From Labilithrix sp. (GTDB lineage: Bacteria > Myxococcota > Polyangia > Polyangiales > Polyangiaceae), in contig JAQBQL010000109.1 of NCBI GenBank assembly GCA_028287035.1, forward strand, positions 1 to 19,381: 19,381 bases of DNA, written 5' to 3'. The notes under the pieces are model-generated. The model worked only from the letters and a program-made list of their open reading frames with translations, was not told where the DNA came from and did not search any database. This document shows positions 7,679-17,189 of this stretch, one piece after another (the first letter of the stretch is position 1; every line of letters begins with the position of its first letter). A program made the translations under genes and the position numbers.

Positions 7679-8914
7679 ATGAGCGTCATCGTCCAGAAGT
7701 ACGGCGGCTCTTCGGTCGCCGACGTCGACAAGATCGGCAGGGTCGCGGACCGTGTCGTCGCCACGAAGAACGAGGGCCACGACGTCGTCGTCGTCGTGAG
7801 CGCGATGGGCAAGACCACCGACGGGCTCATCCAGCTCGCGCGCCAGGCGGCCTCGCAAGGCGAGGGCCGAGGGGAGCCGCCGCGGCGCGAGCTCGACATG
7901 CTCGTGTCCACCGGCGAGCGCGTCACGATGGCGCTTCTCTCGATCGCCATCCACGCCCGCGGCGCCGACGCGATCAGCTTCACCGGCAGCCAATCCGGCA
8001 TCCTCACGAACGACCGCCACTTCGACGCGCGCATCATCGAGGTGCGCCCCCACCGCATCCAGGACGAGCTGTCGCGCGGGCGGATCGTCATCGTCGCCGG
8101 CTACCAGGGCATGAGCTACAAGCGCGAGATCACGACGCTCGGTCGCGGCGGCTCCGACACCACGGCCGTCGCGCTCGCGGCGGCGCTCTCCGCCGAGCGG
8201 TGCGAGATCTACAGCGACGTCGACGGCGTCTACTCCGCGGATCCGCGCGTCGTCGAGGCGTCGCGCCACCTGCCCGAGATGGACCTCGCCATGCTCGGCG
8301 AGATGGCCGAGGCGGGCGCCAAGGTGCTGAACGCGCAGGCCGTGGAGTGGGCGCGGCGCAACAAGATCGTCATCCACGCGCGGAAGACCAGCGATCCGGT
8401 CGGCGGTGGAAAGCAGACGCTCGCGCGTCCCTTCGAGGACGAGATCGCGCGGTCGGTCGACGAGAACAGCAACGTGCGCGCCATCGTGGGGATCGACAAC
8501 GTGGAGCTCGCGCGCGTCGACGCGAGCTGCCTCCCCGCGCTGCTCGAGGCGTGCGTGAAGGAGGAGGTGTCGCTCGGGGACGTGGTGCTCGTGGGCGAGG
8601 GCGCTCCCAACGAGGGCGCGCTCGTCCACATCCCGCTCCTCAACGTGCCCGACTGGCAGCGGTGCGCGCGCGTGCTCCAGGAGGCGCTCGGCGCGAGCCT
8701 GTCGCTCCTCGGCCGGCGCGCGGTGGTGAGCGTGGTCGGCTACGGGCTCACCGGCGCGAGCGGCGCGGTCGCGCAGGCGGTGGCGGCGCTCGGGCGCGCA
8801 GGGATCTCCCCGCATTGTCTCTCGGCGGGGCCGCTCCGGATCAGCGTGACCATCGAGGAGAGCCAGCTCGCGGCGGCCCAGCGTGCCCTGCACGACGCGT
8901 TCGTCGGCGGCTGA
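7679..8914 (+). CDS. lysC: Aspartate kinase
   Basis: Phosphorylates L-aspartate with ATP, the first step to lysine, threonine, methionine and diaminopimelate. At 411 aa it is a monofunctional aspartokinase. The kinase fold begins with [15 protein letters not shown] (K7) and continues through the [12 protein letters not shown] region, [32 protein letters not shown] and [18 protein letters not shown]. Two ACT regulatory segments follow the kinase part (from about residue 265 to the end, the last around [20 protein letters not shown] and GPLRISVTI), so allosteric control by end-product amino acids is expected. ATG 7679 is preferred over ATG 7667, four codons upstream, because the family starts at [10 protein letters not shown] and an AGGA lies 11 bases before it. 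The gene stands apart from other lysine-pathway genes. Confidence 0.96.
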   Translation: MSVIVQKYGGSSVADVDKIGRVADRVVATKNEGHDVVVVVSAMGKTTDGLIQLARQAASQGEGRGEPPRRELDMLVSTGERVTMALLSIAIHARGADAISFTGSQSGILTNDRHFDARIIEVRPHRIQDELSRGRIVIVAGYQGMSYKREITTLGRGGSDTTAVALAAALSAERCEIYSDVDGVYSADPRVVEASRHLPEMDLAMLGEMAEAGAKVLNAQAVEWARRNKIVIHARKTSDPVGGGKQTLARPFEDEIARSVDENSNVRAIVGIDNVELARVDASCLPALLEACVKEEVSLGDVVLVGEGAPNEGALVHIPLLNVPDWQRCARVLQEALGASLSLLGRRAVVSVVGYGLTGASGAVAQAVAALGRAGISPHCLSAGPLRISVTIEESQLAAAQRALHDAFVGG

Positions 8915-8933
8915 GCCGTCGGCGCCCGAGCGG

Positions 8934-9578
8934 CTAGCTTCCGCGACGCGCCAGCGAGGCGACCAGGGCGCGCAGCCCGTGGTCGGCGGCGGGGCTCGCG
9001 GCCGGATCGGCGGGCCCGACGACGACGAGGAGAGCGCGAACCTGAGCCCGCGCCTCGTGCAGGAGCACGGGATCCGCGCTCGCCTCCGCGCGCGCCGCGA
9101 TGCGCCGCCAGATCGCGAGCTGCGCCGGCACGAGACCGTCCTCGCCGTACCAGCTCGCCAGCACGCGCAGCGACGCGACGTCCTCGTCGCCGCGCGCGAG
9201 CAGATCGCTCTCCGCATCCGCGCGGAAGCCCAGCGCTCGCCGCACGTGCGCCCGTTCGAGACGCGCCGCTCGCGAGGCGGGCACGTGCTCGAGCGCGACC
9301 GAGTACACCCGCTCTGCCTCGCGCAGGTCTCCGTGGCGCGCGCGCAGCCGGCCGAGACCGAGGTAGCCGTCCTCCTCCGTGGGATCGAGCGACAGGGCTT
9401 CCATGTAGCGACGGATCGCGAGATCGTCCTCGCGCGCCGTCTCGTGCGCCCGCGCCTCGCGGACGAGCTCCTCGGCGCTGGAGGCGCGGGCCGTCGACGA
9501 GCGCGCCACGCCGACCAGGAGCAGGGCAGCAGCGGTCGCCCGCCGCGCGCCGCGTCCCCACGTTGCGCTCCGCCGCAT
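8934..9578 (-). CDS. Exported TPR-repeat protein (214 aa)
   Basis: The N-terminus is basic (MRRSATWGRGARRAT) and followed by a hydrophobic stretch AAALLLVGVARSSTARA, a cleavable signal peptide with Ala-x-Ala near residue 32, so it is probably periplasmic. Residues about 35-115 carry helix-turn-helix repeats with TPR spacing: AIRRYMEALSLDPTEEDGYLGLGRL and REAERVYSVALEHVPASRAARLERAHV, each with the DP/VP turn that closes a TPR unit. The remainder is helical without a catalytic signature. TPR proteins act as binding scaffolds; the partner is unknown. It converges with lysC (19 bp between stops) and its start is 36 bp from the divergent gene at 9615. Confidence 0.83.
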   Translation of the reverse strand: MRRSATWGRGARRATAAALLLVGVARSSTARASSAEELVREARAHETAREDDLAIRRYMEALSLDPTEEDGYLGLGRLRARHGDLREAERVYSVALEHVPASRAARLERAHVRRALGFRADAESDLLARGDEDVASLRVLASWYGEDGLVPAQLAIWRRIAARAEASADPVLLHEARAQVRALLVVVGPADPAASPAADHGLRALVASLARRGS

Positions 9579-9614
9579 GCCCCGACCTTAGCGCTTCGCG
9601 GCTATCCTGGCTCG

Positions 9615-10184
9615 GTGGGTCCCTCGGGCACGACGCGGGCGAGCTCGCTGGGCGCGGTCCGCGAGGGCGAGTCCGCGTCAGTGGCGTTGACGCTGCGCGT
9701 GGCCTCCGCCGACGCGGTCGTCAGCCCGCTGACCGGCCTCCGCTCGGCCCTCCTGCGGATCGAGATCCTCGAACGCTTCAGCCGCGGGCATGGGGCGGAC
9801 CGCGGGGAAGGCGACATCCACGAGGTGATCGGGGCCGTGCACCACGGCGACCTCCTCGTGCTCGCCGACGAGGACGGTCGCGAGCTCACCTTGCTGGCGC
9901 GCGCGTGCGAGCTCGTTCCCTGGATGGCCGAGGCCGGCGGTCAACCGCTCACGACCGCGCCCCCCGAGATCGTCCCGCTGCTCAGGCGCGCGACCGGGCG
10001 CGGGCTCCTCTGCTTTCGCGAGCTCTCGCTTCGCGGGGGCGACCTCGTGAGGGTCACGGCGGTCGTCGAGGCGACGCGCGCCGTCACGGCGTCGGGCTAT
10101 CGCGACGCCGCGGGCCTCCGCTACGTGGCGCGGGACGACCTCGCACCCGTGGTGCTCGAGGAGCTCCCCGGGACCTCGCTGTGA
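9615..10184 (+). CDS. Conserved-type hypothetical protein, possibly GIDE-like
   Basis: A 189-aa protein with no signal peptide or membrane helix. The region VVSPLTGLRSALLRIEILERF (about residues 36-56), followed by DLLVLADEDGRELTLLARACEL, resembles the SPL-GR-C layout of GIDE-type domains (an all-beta domain with a conserved Ser-Pro-Leu-Thr/Ser-Gly turn), but this is a faint match. The C-terminal third (GLLCFRELSLRGGDLVRVTAVVEA, a second-half beta barrel) fits the same idea. The start is weakly supported: GTG 9615 lacks a clear ribosome site, and the frame stays open far upstream, so other starts exist. The last 64 bp overlap the 3' end of the convergent iron-permease-like gene. Codon usage follows the strong third-position GC of the neighbours. 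Confidence 0.68.
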   Translation: MGPSGTTRASSLGAVREGESASVALTLRVASADAVVSPLTGLRSALLRIEILERFSRGHGADRGEGDIHEVIGAVHHGDLLVLADEDGRELTLLARACELVPWMAEAGGQPLTTAPPEIVPLLRRATGRGLLCFRELSLRGGDLVRVTAVVEATRAVTASGYRDAAGLRYVARDDLAPVVLEELPGTSL

Positions 10185-10642
10185 TCGCGACCGCTCATCC
10201 CCGCGCCCTTGCGCGCGTGGGCGGCGGTGGGCCGTGACCCGCGCTTCTTCTCCGCGACTCGCTCGGCGACCCGCTGCACGGCCAGCCGGTCGAACTCCTC
10301 CTGCAGCTCGGTGAGCTCCTTCTCGTCGAGCGCCTCGAGGCACATCAGCCGGTCGCGGGCGCGCCGGTTGACGCGGATCAGCTCGTCGAGCTTCAGATGG
10401 AGCGCGTGCGAATCGCGGTTCTGGGTGTTCTGGATGAGGAACACCATGAGGAAGGTCACGATGGTCGTGCTCGTGTTGATGACGAGCTGCCACGTGTCCG
10501 AGAACTTGAAGACGGGCCCCGACATCGCCCAGACGACGATCACCATGAACGCGCCGACGAAGGCCCACGGCGTCCCGACACCCCGCGCGACGCGCGCCGA
10601 GCCGTGACGGAACATGTCTTCGAGCTGCGACACCGACTTCAT
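10121..10642 (-). CDS. Low-affinity iron permease family protein (two-helix membrane protein)
   Basis: 173 aa. Two hydrophobic segments, about residues 26-45 (WAFVGAFMVIVVWAMSGPVF) and 52-72 (QLVINTSTTIVTFLMVFLIQ), flank FSDTW, and are followed by NTQNRDSHALHLKLDELIR. That block is the hallmark of the family named after fungal low-affinity iron permease. Bacterial members are small inner-membrane proteins whose transport function is not proven, so the name is by family only. The cytoplasmic tail is charged (about residues 85-130), then turns into a Ser/Thr/Arg-rich end read through the overlap with the convergent gene (10121-10184). No ribosome site is evident before ATG 10642, but the N-terminus MKSVSQLEDMFRHGS fits the family. 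It is divergent from the HPF-CSD gene. Confidence 0.85.
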   Translation of the reverse strand: MKSVSQLEDMFRHGSARVARGVGTPWAFVGAFMVIVVWAMSGPVFKFSDTWQLVINTSTTIVTFLMVFLIQNTQNRDSHALHLKLDELIRVNRRARDRLMCLEALDEKELTELQEEFDRLAVQRVAERVAEKKRGSRPTAAHARKGAGMSGRDHSEVPGSSSSTTGARSSRAT

Positions 10643-10859
10643 GCGCCGCGTTGTGCAACAAGCCTGCCGCGGGGATTCTCCGCCGCATCACCATCTGTAC
10701 ACGTGCGCAGGCGCACGATCGTGGCATTGCGGCTGCGCCATTGCGGGACAGTGACGATGTTCTCCCCGACATCGTGCCCGTCCCGTCCGCCACAGGCGGG
10801 GCACGCTAGTTGAACCTCCGGCGACTCTGCGGCCGAACGCAGATGAAGGAGCGCACGCG
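10643..10859. promoter_or_regulatory. Divergent intergenic region with hairpins and repeated CATTGCGG
   Basis: 217 bp between the divergent iron-permease-like and HPF-CSD genes. It holds a direct repeat CATTGCGG (10725-10732 and 10739-10746, 14 bp apart), an inverted repeat ACGATGT/ACATCGT with an 8-nt loop (10754-10775), and a short hairpin CCGCC-ACA-GGCGG (10787-10799). The stretch TGGCATTGCGGCTGC (10722-10736) keeps the GG-N10-GC spacing of a sigma-54 promoter but departs from the consensus at two or three places. The HPF-CSD gene has a good ribosome site, AAGGAG, eight bases before its ATG. No convincing sigma-70 promoter was found. Confidence 0.4.
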
Positions 10860-11408
10860 ATGCAGTCGCCGGTCCAGGTCACGTTCCGCGATTTGAGCCC
10901 CTCGAGCGTCATCTCCGAGCACGTCGAGAGGCGCGCCGCGAAGCTCGATACGTTCTTCGATCGGATCACGAAATGCCACGTCGTGGTGGAGGCACCCAAC
11001 CACAGCCACAAGAACGGCGCGCGCTACCACGTCCGAATCGACCTCCACGTGCCGGGCAAGGAGCTCGTCGTCACGCGGAACCCCGAGGAGCGGAAGGAGG
11101 AGGTGCACGCGGCGATCGACGACGCGTTCGGCGACGCCGAGCGCCAGCTCGAGGACTGGGCCCGCCACGTCCGTCACGACCGCCGCAACACGCACGCGCG
11201 ACCCCCGCATGGCGTCGTCGCGAAGCTCTTCACCGACCGCGGGTACGGCTTCATCGAGGACGAGGAGGCGCGCGAGATCTACTTCCATCGCAACAGCGTG
11301 CTCGGCGCGTCCTTCGACAAGCTGCACGTCGGCGCGAAGGTTCGCTTCGCCGAGGAGGACGGGGACAACGGCCCGCAGGCCAGCACGGTCCACGTCATCA
11401 CCGCCTGA
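10860..11408 (+). CDS. Ribosome hibernation factor (HPF/RaiA) domain fused to a cold-shock domain
   Basis: 182 aa with two domains. Residues about 4-105 form an HPF/RaiA (S30AE) domain: VQVTFRDLSPSSVISEHVERRAAKLDTFF, then CHVVVEAPNHSHKNGARYHVRIDLHVPG and a final helix EEVHAAIDDAFGDAERQLEDW. Proteins of this type bind the 30S decoding region and silence ribosomes in stationary phase or stress. Residues about 115-181 form a cold-shock (OB-fold) domain: HGVVAKLF, RNP1-like GYGFIED, RNP2-like IYFHRNSV, and GAKVRFAEEDGDNGPQASTVHVI. Basic residues RHDRRNTHARPPH make the linker. A single protein could therefore hold an idle ribosome and nearby RNA. The ATG is set by AAGGAG eight bases upstream. The gene ends at a strong hairpin and stands alone. 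Confidence 0.92.
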   Translation: MQSPVQVTFRDLSPSSVISEHVERRAAKLDTFFDRITKCHVVVEAPNHSHKNGARYHVRIDLHVPGKELVVTRNPEERKEEVHAAIDDAFGDAERQLEDWARHVRHDRRNTHARPPHGVVAKLFTDRGYGFIEDEEAREIYFHRNSVLGASFDKLHVGAKVRFAEEDGDNGPQASTVHVITA

Positions 11409-11417
11409 GGCCGGCCA

Positions 11418-11441
11418 CTCGCCCCGCCCGCGCGGGGCGAG
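11418..11441. terminator. Bidirectional hairpin between convergent genes
   Basis: A 10-bp stem: CTCGCCCCGC pairs with GCGGGGCGAG around a 4-nt loop. It begins 10 bases after the HPF-CSD stop and ends 6 bases before the stop of the convergent lipoprotein gene. No T-run follows on either strand, so its strength as an intrinsic terminator is inferred from stem and position. Confidence 0.65.
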
Positions 11442-11446
11442 CTACG

Positions 11447-11839
11447 TCACCGTCCGCAGACGGCGCTGCTCGTGCACTGGGGAAGCGCGTCGAGCTGCGA
11501 GACCTGCGTCTCGCACTTCTCGCCGCGGATGGCGGCGAGGCAGAGATCGAGCGCGTCCTGCGACGGCGTGCACGCCCACCGCTTCATCTCGGCGGGCGCC
11601 TTGATGCCCTGATCGGACTGGCAGGCCTCCTCCGTCCGGTACTTGCCGTCCTTGCCGATCTCGTTGCACGAGCTCGCGCGCCCGCACATCTCGTCGGCGA
11701 GGCGCATGGCGGCGGGGTCGCTCGCCGAAGTGCGAACCGGCGCGCTCGTCACCTCGGTCGTTCCGACCTGCCGCGTGCAGCCGGTGGCGAGCGCGAGACC
11801 GACCGCAGTGATTCCGAGCACGGAGCTGGTGAAACGCAT
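11447..11839 (-). CDS. Small cysteine-rich lipoprotein
   Basis: 130 aa. The signal peptide MRFTSSVLGITAVGLALATGC ends in lipobox LATGC with C21 as the lipidated residue. After a Ser/Thr-rich tether with TTEVTSAPV come eight further cysteines (52, 58, 73, 90, 100, 109, 122, 128), an even number that suggests four disulfides in an exported, folded domain; MCGRASSC and CTSSAVC bracket it. It resembles the small Cys-rich lipoproteins common in Polyangia (a DUF6184-like family by memory, not checked). Function is unknown. A 157-bp gap with a strong hairpin separates it from the upstream lipoprotein gene, so it probably has its own promoter. It converges on the HPF-CSD gene. Confidence 0.85.
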   Translation of the reverse strand: MRFTSSVLGITAVGLALATGCTRQVGTTEVTSAPVRTSASDPAAMRLADEMCGRASSCNEIGKDGKYRTEEACQSDQGIKAPAEMKRWACTPSQDALDLCLAAIRGEKCETQVSQLDALPQCTSSAVCGR

Positions 11840-11949
11840 GCCGTGTCGGCTGCATCGTTCGCGCCATCGTGGATCGCGCGTGGTCCATCGGCGGATGCCC
11901 GCGGATCGGGGCGCAGGACGCGTCCTCCGGCACGCGCGCGTGTGTCTCT

Positions 11950-11971
11950 CGGGGCGGGATGTCCCGCCCCG
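11950..11971 (-). terminator. Hairpin downstream of lipoprotein gene 11997-12353
   Basis: A perfect 9-bp inverted repeat, CGGGGCGGG facing CCCGCCCCG with the 4-nt loop ATGT, 25 bases past the stop codon. It lacks a T-run (AGAGACA follows on the minus strand), so termination is inferred. Confidence 0.6.
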
Positions 11972-11996
11972 TCGCCAGCACGCGCCTTTCCCCCGA

Positions 11997-12353
11997 TCAC
12001 ATGGCGAAGGTGCCGGCGTCCGCCCCTGCCGGCGGCGGGATGATCGGCGCGTTCGACAGATCGCGGTTCCCTTGCGCGGACGGCAGCTCGGCCTGCGGGA
12101 AGAGTGACGCCGGAGCGTCCTCCTTGCGCGGCAACGCGGCCTCGGGCACGGGCCCGCCGATAGGCGCCGGCGCCGCGGGGACCTCGGCGCTCGTGAGCTC
12201 GGTCGTCCGGTAGACGCCGAGTGCTCCGTTCTTCATCGTGATGCCGCTCTCGCGGACATCGTGCGAGGTGTCCTGGACGTCCTTGCCGAGCTTCTCGCTG
12301 GCATAACAACCGGTGATCCCGACGAACAGACAGGCGAGGATGACGCTGCGCAT
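11997..12353 (-). CDS. Small proline/alanine-rich lipoprotein
   Basis: 118 aa. MRSVILACLFVGITGC is a short lipoprotein signal with lipobox ITGC (C16). The following stretch YASEKLGKDVQDTSHDVRESG is charged and helix-prone; the rest is Pro/Ala-rich without evident fold, and contains TTELTSAEVPAAP. That short element matches TTEVTSAPV in the neighbouring lipoprotein. No cysteine other than the lipidated one is present. ATG 12353 is chosen over an ATG 21 codons upstream because the signal peptide begins there and AGGG lies six bases before it. It lies downstream of nrdJ on the same strand but after a hairpin, so independent transcription is likely. Function is unknown. Confidence 0.8.
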   Translation of the reverse strand: MRSVILACLFVGITGCYASEKLGKDVQDTSHDVRESGITMKNGALGVYRTTELTSAEVPAAPAPIGGPVPEAALPRKEDAPASLFPQAELPSAQGNRDLSNAPIIPPPAGADAGTFAM

Positions 12354-12427
12354 ACCTTTCCCTACCAGGGGTCCGCGGCGATCCGAAGAAAGCTGCGATC
12401 CCTGCGCCGCCCCCATGGAACGCCGAA

Positions 12428-12453
12428 ACCCCGCCGCCGTGAGGCTGCGGGGT
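12428..12453 (-). terminator. Terminator-like hairpin after nrdJ
   Basis: Stem ACCCCGC/GCGGGGT extended after one mismatch by GCC/GGC around a GTGA loop, starting 36 bases past the nrdJ stop. On the minus strand the stem runs into TTT, a short U-tract. This is the most terminator-like hairpin in the window. Confidence 0.7.
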
Positions 12454-12489
12454 CTCGTGCGTTCCGCCGCGTGGCGGCGCGTCAGCAGG

Positions 12490-16086
<3,597 letters not shown>

Positions 16087-16206
16087 AGCTCCATACCTCC
16101 ATGCGTGGGCGCGTGCGGGCGCCCCACGGGTCCAGCCCGCCGGCGCTCGCGACTCCCGGTCTCTCTTCGTAACCCCCGTCCCGCGTCTATCTCGTTGCCT
16201 GTGCGT

Positions 16207-16263
16207 CGTTCAGTAGAGGGTAGTGGCGGGTACAGCCTGAAGCGCTGAACACATTACTGAACG
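16207..16263. repeat. CGTTCAGTA inverted pair upstream of nrdJ
   Basis: CGTTCAGTA at 16207-16215 faces its complement TACTGAACG at 16255-16263 across 39 bp; CTGAAC (16245-16250) and CTGAAG (16237-16242) lie between, giving three CTGAA words in a row. A third full 9-mer is at 16488-16496. Such repeated words upstream of one gene look like regulator sites. Confidence 0.5.
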
Positions 16264-16336
16264 TCACCACGCGAGAGATAGCCGAGGAACCTGCCCGGGC
16301 GCTGATCACAGACACACGATGTCGGGCGAGCCCTGC

Positions 16337-16353
16337 TGCGCACGACGTGCGCA
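16337..16353. promoter_or_regulatory. Perfect 7-bp inverted repeat, possible operator
   Basis: TGCGCAC-GAC-GTGCGCA, a perfect 7+3+7 dyad about 250 bp upstream of nrdJ. The short spacer suits a dimeric repressor site better than an RNA hairpin. The cognate regulator is unknown. Confidence 0.4.
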
Positions 16354-16374
16354 ACGAGCGAGAGACCTGTCTAA

Positions 16375-16390
16375 CCGCTATATCTTGTGG
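16375..16390 (-). promoter_or_regulatory. NrdR-box-like site
   Basis: The minus strand reads CCACAAGATATAGCGG, matching 12 of 16 positions of the NrdR box acaCwAtATaTwGtgt (recalled from the literature). NrdR represses RNR genes in many bacteria, usually through two boxes about three helical turns apart; I could not find a good second box, and the site is about 290 bp from the nrdJ ATG. Confidence 0.35.
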
Positions 16391-16401
16391 CGTCCAGGGA
16401 A

Positions 16402-16416
16402 ATGGAGGTACTCCAT
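16402..16416. repeat. 6-bp inverted repeat ATGGAG-GTA-CTCCAT
   Basis: A perfect dyad of 6-bp arms around GTA, next to the NrdR-like site. Its left part, ATGGAGGTA, also occurs at the nrdJ ribosome site on the minus strand (16102-16094), which may be coincidence. Confidence 0.3.
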
Positions 16417-16573
16417 GTTGTACCCGGGCCGCCGAGCGACACCGGCGATCCACCCTGCTCACCTAAACACGCGACACTCCTTCGGTCCGTTCAGTACCGG
16501 CGCACAGGTGCTCAAGAGGTCAGCCCCAGGGTGTTCAGGGGTTCTCCACAGGAAGCGCACACGCGGGGGCCTC

Positions 16574-16598
16574 GCCGGCAGGTCCTCGACCTACCAGC
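16574..16598 (-). terminator. Hairpin downstream of the YhbY-domain gene
   Basis: On the minus strand, GCTGGTAGGTC pairs with GACCTGCCGGC around a 3-nt GAG loop: an 11-bp RNA stem with two G-U pairs, starting about 20 bases past the stop. No U-tract follows. Confidence 0.6.
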
Positions 16599-16618
16599 CC
16601 TTGTGGTGCCCACCCCCC

Positions 16619-17092
16619 TCAGACCGGCAGGTCGATCTTCGGCTTGCTGGGGTGGCGCTTGTAGAGGAGGAGGGTACGGCCGAGCGTCTGCGCCAGCGTC
16701 GCGCCGGTCTTCGTCGCGAGCTCCGGGCCCGCGTCCTTGCGGTCGATGGGCGACTCGGTGCCGACGCGCACCTTCACGAGCTCGTGCACGCGGAGCGCCT
16801 CGAGGAGGGCGGCCACGAACCCGTCGCTGATCCCGTCCTTGCCGATCTGGACGACCGCGTCGAGGTGGTGCCCGAGGCCGCGCAGGTAGCGGATGCCCGC
16901 GGCGGTGACCGGCCCGACCTTCTTCTTGGGGGAGCCGTCCTCGCGTGTTCCCGGCTTGTTCCTGATGTCGCCCGACTTCTTGTCGAAGCGCTGCTTCTGC
17001 CGGGTCCGGCGTGCGCCGCCCGCCTTCTTCTTGGGGGTACGTTCGCCGGGCGCGGCCTGGCCGGTCGCCGGCAGCTTGCGGGGGGAGCTCAT
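16619..17092 (-). CDS. YhbY-type CRM-domain RNA-binding protein with basic N-terminal extension
   Basis: 157 aa. Residues about 65-157 form a CRM (YhbY) domain: TAAGIRYLRGLGHHLDAVVQIGKDGISDGF with the G-K-D-G RNA-binding loop (GxxG), then EALRVHELVKVRV, an ELATKTGA segment and GRTLLLYKRHPSKPKIDLP. YhbY proteins associate with pre-50S ribosomal particles and help ribosome assembly. E. coli YhbY is only about 97 aa; here there is an added N-terminal region of about 60 residues rich in Lys, Arg, Pro and Gly (KKKAGGARRTRQKQRFDKK), probably disordered and RNA-contacting. ATG 17092 begins this extension; the ribosome site is weak (AAGG, 11 bases upstream). The gene lies 97 bp downstream of the sigma factor on the same strand and may be co-transcribed. 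Confidence 0.92.
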   Translation of the reverse strand: MSSPRKLPATGQAAPGERTPKKKAGGARRTRQKQRFDKKSGDIRNKPGTREDGSPKKKVGPVTAAGIRYLRGLGHHLDAVVQIGKDGISDGFVAALLEALRVHELVKVRVGTESPIDRKDAGPELATKTGATLAQTLGRTLLLYKRHPSKPKIDLPV

Positions 17093-17189
17093 CTCGTTGT
17101 CGCCTTCTATACGCGTCCCCGTTCCCGCGGGGGAGGCCCATTTCGTCCGGGCTCGCCGGGGAGGTCGCCGGGCGAGCGCCTCCGCAGGC

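Larger units (their letters stand above)
16087..16618. promoter_or_regulatory. Gene-free nrdJ upstream region, 532 bp
   Basis: The longest gap in the window, bounded by the nrdJ start and the YhbY stop. No convincing coding frame is seen, and the middle part is less GC-rich than the surroundings. It contains five copies of GTTCAG (16208-16213 +, 16245-16250 -, 16257-16262 -, 16489-16494 +, 16533-16538 +). Three are extended to CGTTCAGTA (16207-16215 +, 16255-16263 -, 16488-16496 +). It also contains the inverted repeats and the NrdR-like site listed separately. No canonical cobalamin riboswitch, tRNA or clear promoter hexamers were found. Confidence 0.6.

Noticed and set aside
8883..9614. Plus-strand extension upstream of the GIDE-like gene
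   Set aside because: It runs antisense through the TPR gene with Arg-rich, featureless sequence; the real frame seems to start near 9615.
16187..16462. Minus-strand 91-codon frame within the nrdJ upstream region
   Set aside because: No ribosome site, no recognisable motif, and it crosses the repeats and dyads; more likely leader or control DNA.
16200..16540. A complete LexA operator
   Set aside because: None of the five GTTCAG words has a matching CTGAAC-like half at the proper 4-bp spacing; only half-sites are present.
16087..16618. Cobalamin riboswitch upstream of the B12-dependent nrdJ
   Set aside because: I looked for the B12 box (GCC-GGAGACCTGCC type) and the CCGCAACTG core on the minus strand and found neither; GCCACTA at about 16222-16228 and AGAGACCTGTC on the wrong strand are isolated look-alikes.
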